DNA from: Ornithinibacillus bavariensis | GTDB taxonomy: Bacteria; Bacillota; Bacilli; Bacillales; Amphibacillaceae | Length of the DNA stretch: 64,000 bases | NCBI RefSeq assembly: GCF_018333235.1 | Contig: NZ_BORP01000002.1 | Location: forward strand, 124,001 to 188,000 | Reading direction: 5' to 3' | Shown: in pieces, positions 9,521 through 17,524 of the stretch | Numbering within the stretch: the stretch's first letter is position 1 | Layout: each line of letters starts with the position of its first letter | Program-made: the position numbers and the translations under genes | Notes under the pieces: model-generated | Databases searched by the model: none | Told to the model about the DNA's origin: nothing | The model's input: only the letters and a program-made list of their open reading frames with translations

Positions 9521-9532
9521 GGGGGGAGTTCT

Positions 9533-9733
9533 GTGATATCAAATAAAGAAGCATTTGATGAATTCTTACTCGAATCCTTTAAAGACGGAAGAAGTGTCCG
9601 TGAATTACGATTATCTGAAGAAGAGGCGGACTATATTAAAGTAAAACTTCCAAAAGCAAAATTCAAAAAATTATCCGGTACCGATCTTCATGCCATTAAA
9701 AAATGGTATGAAGTGGATACCAATAGGGATTAA
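9533..9733 (+). CDS. Small charged protein of unknown function, last gene of ligase operon
   Basis: 66 residues, starting at GTG 9533 behind an exceptionally strong AGGGGGGAG site, 12 bases after the racemase stop. It is highly charged, has no membrane segment, signal peptide or cysteine, and looks mostly helical (LSEEEADYIKVKLPKAKF). I recognise no domain. The tight spacing and terminator directly after it make it a genuine operon member, perhaps a partner or regulator of the ligases; that is inference only. Confidence 0.7.
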   Translation: MISNKEAFDEFLLESFKDGRSVRELRLSEEEADYIKVKLPKAKFKKLSGTDLHAIKKWYEVDTNRD

Positions 9734-9744
9734 CACGGTGTTAT

Positions 9745-9796
9745 GGCACCTCTAGAGGATGGTAGATAACTATCCATTTAGAGGTGCTATTTTCTT
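9745..9796. terminator. Bidirectional terminator between ligase operon and ferredoxin reductase gene
   Basis: GCACCTCTA (9746-9754) pairs with TAGAGGTGC (9779-9787), with an inner GGAT...ATCC stem, followed by TATTTTCTTTTATT. It lies between convergent genes. Confidence 0.8.
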
Positions 9797-10798
9797 TTAT
9801 TGAAATGACTCGGCAAATAAGTGGGTACTATGTACACTTAATTTCGCTTTTGGATCAAGGAATGTTTTTGCGTGATTAACTGCTATCGTTGCCTCGCCAA
9901 ACCCGGTTGCAATAAGCTTTGGCTTTCCTTCATATCCACAGATATCCCCTGCTGCATATATTCCAGGGATAGTAGTCTCCATTTTTCCGTTTACCAATAC
10001 GGCATTTTTTGTTGTATCTAGCCCCCAAGATTTGATTGGTCCAATGTTGGTAATAAAGCCATAGCTTACAATAACATCATCTACTGGTAAATTTACTACC
10101 TTTTCTCCCTTAACTTCCTGTAATACTACTTCACTAATTTGCCCATCGGAACCAATTATATCATGAACCTCGTATGGAGTAAGAATGGATACAGATGAGT
10201 TTTTAAGCTGTGTAATACTATGTTCATGCGCTCGGAACTCTTCCCTCCGATGGATGAGTGTAACAAATTTTGCTACCTCTTCTAAGGCTAAGGCCCAATC
10301 TACTGCAGAATCTCCACCACCACAGAGTAATACATGCTTACCTCGAAAAACCTCCACTTGCTTTACATGGTAATGGAGAGATGTCCCTTCAAATTCTATG
10401 GCGTTATGAAGCTTTAACTTTCGTGGTTCAAAGGCACCAGCACCAGCTGAAATAATGATACTACGAGAGTAATGAATAGCCTTAGTGGTTTCGATTTCAA
10501 ACCTCCCATCTGCTAGCTGGGTAATCGCAATAACTTGCTCATTTAAGCAGATTTTTGGCGAGAAAGTTAATGCTTGTGTATGAAGTGCATGAACGAGGTC
10601 TTTAGCTTTGACACCGGTAAAACCTGCCACATCGTAAATATATTTTTCGGGATATAATGCAGCAAGCTGACCACCGACTTCTGGTAGACTGTCAATTATT
10701 TTCACAGTTGCCTCCCGCATCCCTGCATAGAATGCGGTAAACAATCCAACTGGGCCTGCACCGATTATCGTAATATCGATACACTCATGTTTATTCAT
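9797..10798 (-). CDS. Ferredoxin-NADP+ reductase, thioredoxin-reductase-like type
   Basis: 333 residues with the FAD motif IIGAGPVGLFTAFYAG at the N-terminus, the NAD(P)-binding LCGGGDSAVDWALAL near residue 160 with HRREEFRAHE after it, and the FAD-binding GIYAAGDICGYEGKPKL near residue 280. The redox CxxC of thioredoxin reductase is absent, and the C-terminal tail is typical of YumC/YcgT-type ferredoxin/flavodoxin-NADP+ oxidoreductases. ATG 10798 has a GAAAGGGAG site. It is divergent from the phenylacetate genes. The paa operon lacks its own PaaE reductase, so this enzyme may help deliver electrons to the PaaABC epoxidase; that is inferred from position only. It could equally be the general cellular enzyme. 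Confidence 0.9.
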   Translation of the reverse strand: MNKHECIDITIIGAGPVGLFTAFYAGMREATVKIIDSLPEVGGQLAALYPEKYIYDVAGFTGVKAKDLVHALHTQALTFSPKICLNEQVIAITQLADGRFEIETTKAIHYSRSIIISAGAGAFEPRKLKLHNAIEFEGTSLHYHVKQVEVFRGKHVLLCGGGDSAVDWALALEEVAKFVTLIHRREEFRAHEHSITQLKNSSVSILTPYEVHDIIGSDGQISEVVLQEVKGEKVVNLPVDDVIVSYGFITNIGPIKSWGLDTTKNAVLVNGKMETTIPGIYAAGDICGYEGKPKLIATGFGEATIAVNHAKTFLDPKAKLSVHSTHLFAESFQ

Positions 10799-10850
10799 TT
10801 GCGTGACTCCCTTTCATTTATTGTCCATGTACTAATTAACGAAAATGTAT

Positions 10851-10871
10851 ATAACGAAATATTTACGTATT
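10851..10871. promoter_or_regulatory. Degenerate ATAACG...ACGTAtT dyad upstream of ferredoxin reductase
   Basis: A 21-base segment with the same length and partial sequence of the perfect paa operator (left half 6/8, right half about 5/8). It is weak and could be chance in AT-rich DNA. The surrounding 10799-11154 gap also holds the dyad ATTATTA-ggc-TAATAAT (11003-11019). Confidence 0.2.
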
Positions 10872-11064
10872 CTAAAAATGTTGTTATATAAATAATAAAA
10901 ATATTTCCAATAGAAGTCAATATTTAATGAACAACTTAATTTTACTTTCGGTTAAATCCATCTTCTCCTACATTTTTAACGAAATAATCATTGTTACAGC
11001 CGATTATTAGGCTAATAATTCCAACTATTATATCTAACGCTATAATCAGTATATTTTGATGTTA

Positions 11065-11118
11065 TTGACAATTAATGTAGTGGGTTTTAATATTAATATA
11101 ACGTTTAAAATACGGAAT
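11065..11118 (+). promoter_or_regulatory. Promoter and half-operator of the thioesterase gene
   Basis: TTGACA (11065-11070) and TAATAT (11088-11093) with a 17-base spacer. ATAACGTT, the left half of the paa operator, follows at 11098-11105; the matching right half at 11111-11118 (TACGGAAT) is only partly conserved. Position and half-site suggest co-regulation with the paa operon. Confidence 0.45.
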
Positions 11119-11154
11119 ATGAATCAATTAGAAAGAAGGGGAAGAGGTGAATAG

Positions 11155-11568
11155 ATGAAATATTCAATTACGGATTTGCAGCAGGTAGTAACGAATGGAC
11201 GAACACCACCTCCTTGTGATTTAACAATGCAAATAAAAGTAAATTCTTCTGAAGATGGTATTGCAAAGGGGATTTGGCAGGTTGATCAGAAATACATGAA
11301 TGGCCATGGAGTAGTGATGGGGGGATTTCTAGCTGGAGCTGCTGATATAGTAATGGCCTATGCGATAGCATCTAAATTAACAGATGAACAAGGCTTTGTT
11401 TCGATAGATTTAGATACTACTTTTCACAGACCAGCCTTTGAGGGTGAGATTGAAATTATTGCACGAGTGGAAAGAATGGGAAAAACATTAGCCTACGTCG
11501 TAGCAGATTTGTTTCAAAATGAAAAAAAGGTAGCAACTTGTGTGTCCTCTCTACTTATAAGAGGTTAG
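11155..11568 (+). CDS. PaaI-like hotdog-fold acyl-CoA thioesterase
   Basis: 137 residues with the hotdog thioesterase pattern: NGHGVVMGGFLAGAADIVMAYA in the middle (the long helix and its GG entry), then SIDLDTTFHRPAFEGEIEIIARVERMGKT. PaaI-type enzymes hydrolyse CoA from phenylacetyl-type or other stalled intermediates and relieve CoA trapping. ATG 11155 follows GAGGTGAA. It lies alone between the ferredoxin reductase and paaX, in the phenylacetate island, so a housekeeping role for that pathway is likely. Its specificity cannot be read from sequence. Confidence 0.82.
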   Translation: MKYSITDLQQVVTNGRTPPPCDLTMQIKVNSSEDGIAKGIWQVDQKYMNGHGVVMGGFLAGAADIVMAYAIASKLTDEQGFVSIDLDTTFHRPAFEGEIEIIARVERMGKTLAYVVADLFQNEKKVATCVSSLLIRG

Positions 11569-11615
11569 GTAACTTGGTAACTACAACTAAAATAATTGAT
11601 TTTCTTATTTAATAT

Positions 11616-11685
11616 GAGGTAGCGAAGAACGGCGCCCGCTGAATTGATCGTGTCCATAGCTGGGTGCCGTTTCATTTACTACCTC
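11616..11685. terminator. Terminator between thioesterase gene and paaX
   Basis: Strong nested hairpin: ACGGCGCCC (11629-11637) with GGGTGCCGT (11662-11670), and an outer GAGGTAG (11616-11622) with CTACCTC (11679-11685), the latter reaching the end of paaX. It separates convergent genes. Confidence 0.65.
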
Positions 11686-12539
11686 TTTATTTCTTCGATT
11701 ACCTTTTCAACTTCACCTTGTCTAAACACTTCCTCAAAAAAGCATTTTGCTGGATGTATTAGTAATTGGTAATAATCATTAAACAGGGAAGCAGCAGAAT
11801 CACCAAGCCACTTTTTAGGTAATAGTTCCTGTGGAAGGTTTGGATCAATGAATAAGAACTTTCGGTATTGATGAACTAATAGAGCTGATTTTACAAAACA
11901 GCTTCCATCACTTAGTTCATCCTTTTCCATTTTGTTTTTATCAATGACATACCTTTGGCTGTATTCCTGAATGAACTGCTGATATTTCTTATTAACTTCA
12001 TCAAGGCTCCAGCACTTTTGTACAAGCTCCTCCTCGTCATTTTTGCCGATATAGGAAGCATTGAAGAAGGAGACATAGTCACTAATATGGTACTTATCAA
12101 TTAAACGATTAACTTGTTCCTCCAAAGGATTAGGGGTTATCCAACAACTATTAGATAGAAGACCGAAACCACTCCATACTAGTTCCTTTCGTAATTCATC
12201 ACGAAGATGTCGTTTATTTTCTGGAATCGTATAAACAAGAATACGCCAATTTCCATCCCATGACGGGTGCTCCGTTTTATAAATACGCTGGGAAGCCTCT
12301 TCCATTCTTACTTGTCCTTGCTCGGTTAGGGAATAATAACTCTTATTGCCAATCTTCGTAGATTTTACCCAGCCCTGCTTGCTCATACGGGAAATAGCAG
12401 CACGTACGGATTGCTCATTATGACCGAACTCTTCCAATAAGCGGATAAGACTCCCAATCCAAATAACATTGTCATAATGCCTTATGTAATCACCAAATAA
12501 GGTGAAAATCATGGATCTTGTATTAAATTGTTTTTCCAT
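11679..12539 (-). CDS. paaX: PaaX family transcriptional repressor of phenylacetate genes
   Basis: 286 residues. The N-terminal winged helix reads SMIFTLFGDYIRHYDNVIW ... GHNEQSVRAAISRMSKQGW, and the middle has the PaaX signature (WDGNWRILVYTIPENKRHLRDELRKEL, then SGFGLLSNSCWITP). The C-terminal domain ends with FNDYYQLLIHPAKCFFEEVF-type sequence. PaaX proteins repress phenylacetate operons and are released by phenylacetyl-CoA. The gene is divergent from paaA, with a 300-base region between them that contains the perfect palindrome at 12805-12825. Length is close to the usual ~300 residues. ATG 12539 is followed by EKQFNTRSM, a typical start. Confidence 0.93.
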   Translation of the reverse strand: MEKQFNTRSMIFTLFGDYIRHYDNVIWIGSLIRLLEEFGHNEQSVRAAISRMSKQGWVKSTKIGNKSYYSLTEQGQVRMEEASQRIYKTEHPSWDGNWRILVYTIPENKRHLRDELRKELVWSGFGLLSNSCWITPNPLEEQVNRLIDKYHISDYVSFFNASYIGKNDEEELVQKCWSLDEVNKKYQQFIQEYSQRYVIDKNKMEKDELSDGSCFVKSALLVHQYRKFLFIDPNLPQELLPKKWLGDSAASLFNDYYQLLIHPAKCFFEEVFRQGEVEKVIEEIKR

Positions 12540-12777
12540 TTAAACCCTCTCTCTTGTTAGCATCTGTCTCTCCAAATTTTAGCAGATATGATGATGGATG
12601 AATAGGACTACCTATGACTGTGTTATTGCTTATCTGTAGTGTTATGAAATGATAAAAATAGGACGTTATAAAATAAAGCGTGATAAGAGAGCAACCTATA
12701 CCCTCTCTGTAGCCTATACAATAGACTATTATAGCATAAATTGTCGAAGTGATTTGTGAAAATTTAAAATAATTATA

Positions 12778-12806
12778 TTGCGATAGATATGACACTTTGT
12801 TATCAT
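12778..12806 (+). promoter_or_regulatory. Candidate promoter of the paa operon
   Basis: TTGCGA (12778-12783), 17-base spacer, TATCAT (12801-12806). The -10 box overlaps the start of the operator palindrome. The rest of the 12540-12839 gap is AT-rich; a 90-codon minus-strand frame there has no ribosome binding site. Confidence 0.55.
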
Positions 12807-12825
12807 AACGTTAAAGAAACGTTAT
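12805..12825. promoter_or_regulatory. Perfect 8-5-8 operator palindrome at the paa promoter
   Basis: ATAACGTT (12805-12812), five-base spacer, AACGTTAT (12818-12825). It overlaps the -10 box and ends 14 bases before the paaA start codon, an ideal place for a repressor such as PaaX. The same architecture recurs at 23081-23101. Confidence 0.6.
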
Positions 12826-12839
12826 AAAGGGGTGTAACT

Positions 12840-13829
12840 ATGTATAACTATGTGGAGGACGGAGATTCCAAGACTAGCGCCTACATGGAACAGGATCAGG
12901 AAAAATATGAAGCTTTTATGACCCGAATAGAAGCAGGAGAAAAGATTGAAGCAGATGACTGGATGCCTGCTGATTATCGTCAGGCACTAATAAAACTGAT
13001 ATCAATGCATGGGATTAGTGAAATTATGGGGGCACTTCCAGAGAAGGAATGGGTACCGAAAGCACCGACATTAAAAAGAAAGCTTGGTATTATGGCTAAA
13101 GTTCAAGATGAGATGGGACATGGACAGTTATTGTTACGTGTTGCAGAAGACTTGATGAAGCCATATGGAAAAACTAGAGAAGACTTAATGGAAGATTTAC
13201 TAAATGGGGATTTAAAATTTCATAATGTCTTCCATATGCCAACCAAAACATGGGCAGATGCTGGAATGGTCGGCTGGTTAGTAGATGGAGCTGCTATTAT
13301 TTCTCAGACTAACATGCTAGATGCGTCCTATGGACCATATCAACGGGCATTACAGCGTATTTGTCAGGAGGAGGTTTTCCATGCGCAACATGGGGAATCC
13401 ATTATTATGGCATTAGCAGAGGGGAATGACTATCAGCGAGAAATTTTACAAGAATCATTGAATCGTTGGTGGCCTGCACTGCTTATGTTCTTTGGACCTA
13501 GCTCCGCAGAAACTACTGGAAGTTCAAAGCAAGACATTATGATTAACTATAAGATTCGTAAAAGCACAAATGAAGAGCTACGTCAGGCATTTTTATCGAA
13601 GTACCTGCCAAGGGTATTTTCATTAGGGCTAACCGTACCAGACGAGACGGTACGTTATGACGAGAAAGAAGAAAAATGGATATATAAACAGCCAGATTGG
13701 GAAGAGTTCAAGCAAATTATTCGGAATAAAGGACCTCGTTCCAAAGAAAGATTACGTGTAAGAGAAATTGCTTATGAAAACAATCGCTGGGTAAGGCAAG
13801 CGCTAGCCACAGATCCAGTCAGCGTGTAA
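12840..13829 (+). CDS. paaA: 1,2-phenylacetyl-CoA epoxidase catalytic subunit PaaA
   Basis: 329 residues, the diiron monooxygenase subunit that epoxidises the aromatic ring of phenylacetyl-CoA within the PaaABC(D)E complex. Ferritin-like ligand motifs are visible: DEMGHGQLLLR (ExxH, near residue 96) and QEEVFHAQHGE (ExxH, near residue 180). WWPALLMFFGPSS and FSLGLTVPDETVR are typical PaaA segments. ATG 12840 has AAAGGGGTG upstream. It is the first gene of a roughly 10-kb operon running to 23021. Length equals the usual ~310-330 residues. Confidence 0.96.
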   Translation: MYNYVEDGDSKTSAYMEQDQEKYEAFMTRIEAGEKIEADDWMPADYRQALIKLISMHGISEIMGALPEKEWVPKAPTLKRKLGIMAKVQDEMGHGQLLLRVAEDLMKPYGKTREDLMEDLLNGDLKFHNVFHMPTKTWADAGMVGWLVDGAAIISQTNMLDASYGPYQRALQRICQEEVFHAQHGESIIMALAEGNDYQREILQESLNRWWPALLMFFGPSSAETTGSSKQDIMINYKIRKSTNEELRQAFLSKYLPRVFSLGLTVPDETVRYDEKEEKWIYKQPDWEEFKQIIRNKGPRSKERLRVREIAYENNRWVRQALATDPVSV

Positions 13830-13847
13830 AGGGCGGGAGGAACAAAC

Positions 13848-14201
13848 ATGGCAAAGGAATCCGATTTTTATCAAGTCTATGAAGTGTTTAGCAGGCGTGG
13901 AAATAAAGCGCCAATGCAACATCAATTCAGCCTACTAGCACCGAATAAAGAAATGGCAATGCTTATGGCACAGGAGAACTTCATGAGACGTGAAGAAGTT
14001 ATAGATGTTTGGGTTGTCAGACAAAGTGATATTCGCAAAATGACAAGTGAGGAAAGGCAAGGCTTGACGAATCGTTTGGATAATAAAGAATATCGAACAA
14101 CAAAGGGCTACGGATATTTACGTCAAAAATGGAAGGAAAAAGAACAAGGCATGCTAGATGAAAAGGAAATTATGTCCTGGAGAGAGGTGAAGAGGAAATG
14201 A
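13848..14201 (+). CDS. paaB: 1,2-phenylacetyl-CoA epoxidase subunit PaaB
   Basis: 117 residues; small structural subunit of the epoxidase that holds the PaaA/PaaC assembly together. The family pattern FYQVYEVFSRRGNKAPMQHQ near the N-terminus and APNKEMAMLMAQENF are clear. It is slightly longer than the ~95-residue E. coli protein, with a basic C-terminal extension. GGGAGG precedes ATG 13848 and the stop overlaps paaC by four bases, indicating translational coupling. Confidence 0.93.
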   Translation: MAKESDFYQVYEVFSRRGNKAPMQHQFSLLAPNKEMAMLMAQENFMRREEVIDVWVVRQSDIRKMTSEERQGLTNRLDNKEYRTTKGYGYLRQKWKEKEQGMLDEKEIMSWREVKRK

Positions 14202-15019
14202 GCAAGATTGTTGAGACAGCTGAAATAGCTAGACAGGATCCAAGCTATTATCAAGCATTAAGGGAACTCTTATTTCAATTAGCTGATGATGATTTTATTA
14301 TCTCTTTTCGTGGCTCTGAGTGGTTAGGTTTAGCACCTCATATAGAAGAAGATGTTGCTTATTCCTCTATCACACAGAATACAATGGGCCATGCTGTAAT
14401 GTATTACAATTTATTGGAAGAACTCGGTGAAGGGGATGCCAATTTCCTTGCTCATGATCGAGGTGCAAGTGATAGAAGAAATGGTGCTTACCTCGAAAAG
14501 CGGAACGGAGAAGGGAAGTATTTAGAAGAGCCTTACTTTGATTGGGCGTTAGCTGTTGTGAGGAACTACTTCTATGAATCCTTTAAAAAGGTAAAGTTGG
14601 AAGCGATTTCAACGAGCTCCTATAAGCCACTAGCAAATGTGGCAAAAAAAGTATTAATGGAGCACCCTTATCATTTTGCCCATTGGAAGCTTTGGATCAA
14701 GCAGCTACAAACCTCGTCTGAGGAGGCAAAAAAGAGAATTCAGAACCGTATTGAAGAGGCTTGGGAAGAATTTCTCGATGTGCTTGAGTTAGGTAATTAT
14801 GGAAATGAAATGGTGCAACACCAGCTAATAGCTATCGATGAAGAGACGATAAAGGGAAATTGGCTAGAAGAAGTAAAAACTGTATTAGTTGCTATGCCAG
14901 AGGGTCCTTTAGGAAAAAAATATGGTAGTGGAAGAAATGGAGAGCATACTTCCGATTTGGACCAAGCACTAGGAACACTTGCAGAGGTATTTCAAAGTGA
15001 TAAAACAGCAATCTGGTAA
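14198..15019 (+). CDS. paaC: 1,2-phenylacetyl-CoA epoxidase subunit PaaC
   Basis: 273 residues; non-catalytic ferritin-like partner of PaaA. Typical segments are LADDDFIISFRGSEWLG near residue 28, HIEEDVAYSSITQNTMGHA near residue 48 and the HRG/DRGASDRR-like stretch near residue 88. The C-terminal GRNGEHTSDLDQALGTLAEVF is the conserved PaaC end. It starts by ATGA overlap with paaB and is followed by paaD. Confidence 0.93.
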   Translation: MSKIVETAEIARQDPSYYQALRELLFQLADDDFIISFRGSEWLGLAPHIEEDVAYSSITQNTMGHAVMYYNLLEELGEGDANFLAHDRGASDRRNGAYLEKRNGEGKYLEEPYFDWALAVVRNYFYESFKKVKLEAISTSSYKPLANVAKKVLMEHPYHFAHWKLWIKQLQTSSEEAKKRIQNRIEEAWEEFLDVLELGNYGNEMVQHQLIAIDEETIKGNWLEEVKTVLVAMPEGPLGKKYGSGRNGEHTSDLDQALGTLAEVFQSDKTAIW

Positions 15020-15072
15020 TATAGCATGCCAAACATACGAGATGAATAAACTAGTAGAGAGGAGGAGTGACA

Positions 15073-15576
15073 ATGGTAGAGACTACTAAACTGGAAGAAA
15101 TATACACGGTATTAAAAACAGTCGACGATCCTGAGCTCCCTTCTGTCAGTGTGTTTGATTTAGGCATGGTTCACCAGGTTCTCGTGAAGGACAATTTGGT
15201 ACAAATCAAAATGGTTCCAACCTTCGCGGGCTGTCCTGCTCTAGATTTTATCGAAATGAATGTAAAGAAAGCGGTAGAAGAGCTTAGATGGGTGAAGAAT
15301 TGTCAGGTTGAATTTACAATGGAACACCAATGGTCAACGGATGCTATTACGGATAAAGGAAAGACAGAATTGAAGAAGCATGGAATTGCTCCACCACCAG
15401 AAAATTATCGACCTGGTGATGAGTGGACGGTTAACTGTCCGTATTGTGACTCAGATTATACCTCTATGGAAAATGTGTTCGGACCAACTGCTTGTAGAAG
15501 TATTCTTTATTGCAGTTCCTGTAGAAATCCATTTGAAGCAATGAAGCCTGTCGTTATTCAACCACTTAATAGCTAG
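15073..15576 (+). CDS. paaD: Phenylacetate degradation protein PaaD (MIP18/DUF59 plus zinc ribbon)
   Basis: 167 residues. An N-terminal MIP18/DUF59 domain (VDDPELPSVSVFDLGMVHQV near residue 18, FAGCPALDFI near residue 50) is followed by a C-terminal cysteine cluster CPYCDSDYTS ... CSSCRNPFEA that should bind zinc or an iron-sulfur cluster. PaaD is thought to help mature the metal centres of the epoxidase system. ATG 15073 lies 5 bases after GGAGGAG; the in-frame GTG at 15067 overlaps that site and is rejected. Confidence 0.93.
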   Translation: MVETTKLEEIYTVLKTVDDPELPSVSVFDLGMVHQVLVKDNLVQIKMVPTFAGCPALDFIEMNVKKAVEELRWVKNCQVEFTMEHQWSTDAITDKGKTELKKHGIAPPPENYRPGDEWTVNCPYCDSDYTSMENVFGPTACRSILYCSSCRNPFEAMKPVVIQPLNS

Positions 15577-15612
15577 ACAATTACCCAATGATCTATAAAC
15601 TATATGAAATTC

Positions 15613-15632
15613 GGAGGCAAAGCTATGCCTCC
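15613..15632 (+). other. Hairpin in the paaD-ethD gap, not a terminator
   Basis: Perfect 7-bp stem GGAGGCA / TGCCTCC with a six-base loop, followed on the transcribed strand by eight A residues instead of T. It cannot terminate in either direction. It could protect or mark an mRNA processing point in the long paa transcript. Confidence 0.4.
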
Positions 15633-15663
15633 AAAAAAAACCATATATCAAGGGGGAAATAAA

Positions 15664-15969
15664 ATGGTAAAACTAATTGCATTATACAAACAACCAGAGG
15701 ATAAAGCGAAATTTGATGAGCACTATTTTCATACACATGCTCCAATAACTAGTAAAATTCCAGGCTTACGAAAAATGGAGGTTACGAGAATTGTAGGTTC
15801 ACCAATGGGGGAGAGTGAATACTATTTGCTATGTGAAATGTACTATGATGACCATGAATCATTACAAAAGGCAATGCGAACCGATGAAGGGAAGGCTTCT
15901 GGTAGAGATGTCATGAAATTTGCTGGTGATATTGTCACCCTAATGATTGGTGAAGAGGTAGATGAGTAA
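15664..15969 (+). CDS. EthD family protein in the paa operon
   Basis: 101 residues with the EthD ferredoxin-like-fold pattern: MVKLIALYKQPEDKAKFDEHYFHTHAPITSKIPGLRKMEV, where the paired His residues and PGL are the usual landmarks. EthD-type proteins act as small dimeric enzymes or accessory factors for ring or ether oxidation; the exact role here is unknown. ATG 15664 has AGGGGGAAATAAA upstream; a longer in-frame start at 15604 lies across the hairpin and is rejected. Its end overlaps the next gene by eight bases. Confidence 0.8.
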   Translation: MVKLIALYKQPEDKAKFDEHYFHTHAPITSKIPGLRKMEVTRIVGSPMGESEYYLLCEMYYDDHESLQKAMRTDEGKASGRDVMKFAGDIVTLMIGEEVDE

Positions 15970-16732
15970 TTATATTCGTGCTTTTTCACAAGATGATATA
16001 GGGATAATTCAATTAGACCGTCCAGAGGTTTTAAACGCATTGAATAGAGAGATGGTTGATGAGATTGTAGCCCAGCTCGAATCCTTTGATCAAAATAATG
16101 CGATACGAGTGATGATTATAAAGGGAAATGAAAAAGCTTTTGCTGCTGGTGCAGATATAGAAGAGATGGTTCATAGTACACCTCTTTCACTGGAAATGGT
16201 AAACCCATTTGCAGTCTGGGATAGAATTAGCCTTATCAAAAAACCAATTATTGCTGTTGTTAATGGTTTTGCATTAGGGGGTGGGTTTGAATTAGCCCTA
16301 CACTGTGATTTGATTGTTGCAGCAGAAGATGCAAAATTTGGCTTTCCCGAAGTGAAATTAGGTGTTATGCCTGGTGCAGGAGGAACACAATTTTTAACAA
16401 AAGCGATGGGACCACGAAAAGCACTAGAATTCATCTGGCTTGGAGAGCCGATGCCAGCAAAAATTGCATATCAGTTTGGAATAGTTAATCGATTAGTAGC
16501 ATCTGAATTGGTAGAAGAAGAAGCAATGAGATTAGCATATCAACTAGCACTTCAACCACCAATCTCATTACGATTAATCAAAGAGGCAGTCCATGCAGCA
16601 GTCGATTTAAGTCTACAAGATGGCAAAAACCTCGAACGGAAAAACTTTTATATTGCATTTGCATCTGAAGACCAAAAAGAGGGGATGCAGGCATTTACTG
16701 AAAAGCGTCCACCAACATTTAGGGGGATGTAA
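15962..16732 (+). CDS. paaF: Enoyl-CoA hydratase, PaaF-type
   Basis: 256 residues of the crotonase family. The oxyanion-hole segments AFAAGADIEEM (near residue 60) and ALGGGFELALHCD are present, and both catalytic glutamates are in place (PEVKLGVMPGAGGTQFL and KALEFIWLGE). It should hydrate the 2,3-dehydroadipyl-CoA-type intermediate of phenylacetate breakdown. A GAAGAGG site precedes ATG 15962 and the gene overlaps the EthD-like gene. A second, similar hydratase lies at 21261, so which is the true PaaF is not certain. Confidence 0.85.
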   Translation: MSNYIRAFSQDDIGIIQLDRPEVLNALNREMVDEIVAQLESFDQNNAIRVMIIKGNEKAFAAGADIEEMVHSTPLSLEMVNPFAVWDRISLIKKPIIAVVNGFALGGGFELALHCDLIVAAEDAKFGFPEVKLGVMPGAGGTQFLTKAMGPRKALEFIWLGEPMPAKIAYQFGIVNRLVASELVEEEAMRLAYQLALQPPISLRLIKEAVHAAVDLSLQDGKNLERKNFYIAFASEDQKEGMQAFTEKRPPTFRGM

Positions 16733-16736
16733 GGAG

Positions 16737-17513
16737 ATGAATTTTGAAACAATCCTATATGAAAAAAACAATAAAATAGCCACTATTTATCTAAATCGTC
16801 CTGCCTCTTACAATGCATTTACGCAAAAGATGAATCAAGAAATTACATATGCTTTTAAACTAGCTACAAAGGATGAAGAAATAAGGTGCATTGTTTTAAC
16901 TGGTAGTGGAAAAGCCTTTTGCTCAGGCCAGGATTTAGCTGAGGTAGATGAACAAACTAACCATGCAACTTTTTTAAGAGAACGATATCATCCCATGCTA
17001 CAGACGATAAAGCAGACACCAAAGCCAGTTATAGCAGCGGTTAACGGGATTGCTGCCGGAGCGGGTATGGGACTTGCCCTTGCCGCAGATTTTCGTTTGA
17101 TGAAGGAAAATGCAAAATTTGTTAGTGCCTTCATGAATATTGGACTTGTACCGGATTCAGGATTTTTATATATACTCCCTCGGTTAATAGGTTATGCAAA
17201 AGCACTTGAAGTTACGGTTCTTGGAAAGCCAATAGTAGCTGAAGAGGCCAAGGCACTGGGGTTAGCAACAGAGGTATATAGTGAACAAGACTTTTTGGAA
17301 CAGGTCGAAAACTTTGCATTTCAAATGGTGGCACTACCTACCAAGGCATTTTCATTGTTGAAGCGTTATATGCTAGATAGCATGCATACCGATTATGGAA
17401 CGTTTTTAGAGCAGGAGGCATATGCGCAACGAATTGCTGGCATGTCCACGGATCATCTTGAGGGTTTACAGGCATTTGTGGAAAAGCGTAATCCAAATTT
17501 TATAGGAAAATAA
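16737..17513 (+). CDS. paaG: 2-(1,2-epoxy-1,2-dihydrophenyl)acetyl-CoA isomerase PaaG
   Basis: 258-residue crotonase-family protein. CSGQDLAEV, GIAAGAGMGLALAADFRL and SAFMNIGLVPDSG match PaaG: the first hydratase glutamate is replaced and an aspartate sits in VPDSG, as in PaaG, which isomerises the epoxide to oxepin-CoA. The start at 16737 follows AGGGGG at ten bases. The reading frame is open for 39 more codons upstream within the preceding gene, but that extension is basic, unlike the family, and lacks a good site. Confidence 0.9.
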   Translation: MNFETILYEKNNKIATIYLNRPASYNAFTQKMNQEITYAFKLATKDEEIRCIVLTGSGKAFCSGQDLAEVDEQTNHATFLRERYHPMLQTIKQTPKPVIAAVNGIAAGAGMGLALAADFRLMKENAKFVSAFMNIGLVPDSGFLYILPRLIGYAKALEVTVLGKPIVAEEAKALGLATEVYSEQDFLEQVENFAFQMVALPTKAFSLLKRYMLDSMHTDYGTFLEQEAYAQRIAGMSTDHLEGLQAFVEKRNPNFIGK

Positions 17514-17524
17514 GGAGGACCAAA

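Noticed and set aside
12523-12795. 90-codon minus-strand open frame in the paaX-paaA gap
   Set aside because: No ribosome binding site, covers paa regulatory DNA, overlaps the paaX start, and its composition looks like random AT-rich sequence.
15613-15632. Terminator inside the paa operon
   Set aside because: The hairpin is followed by A8, not T, so it cannot end transcription in either direction.
16620-16736. N-terminal extension of paaG
   Set aside because: The 39 extra codons overlap the previous gene, are basic and unlike the family, and a site supports ATG 16737.
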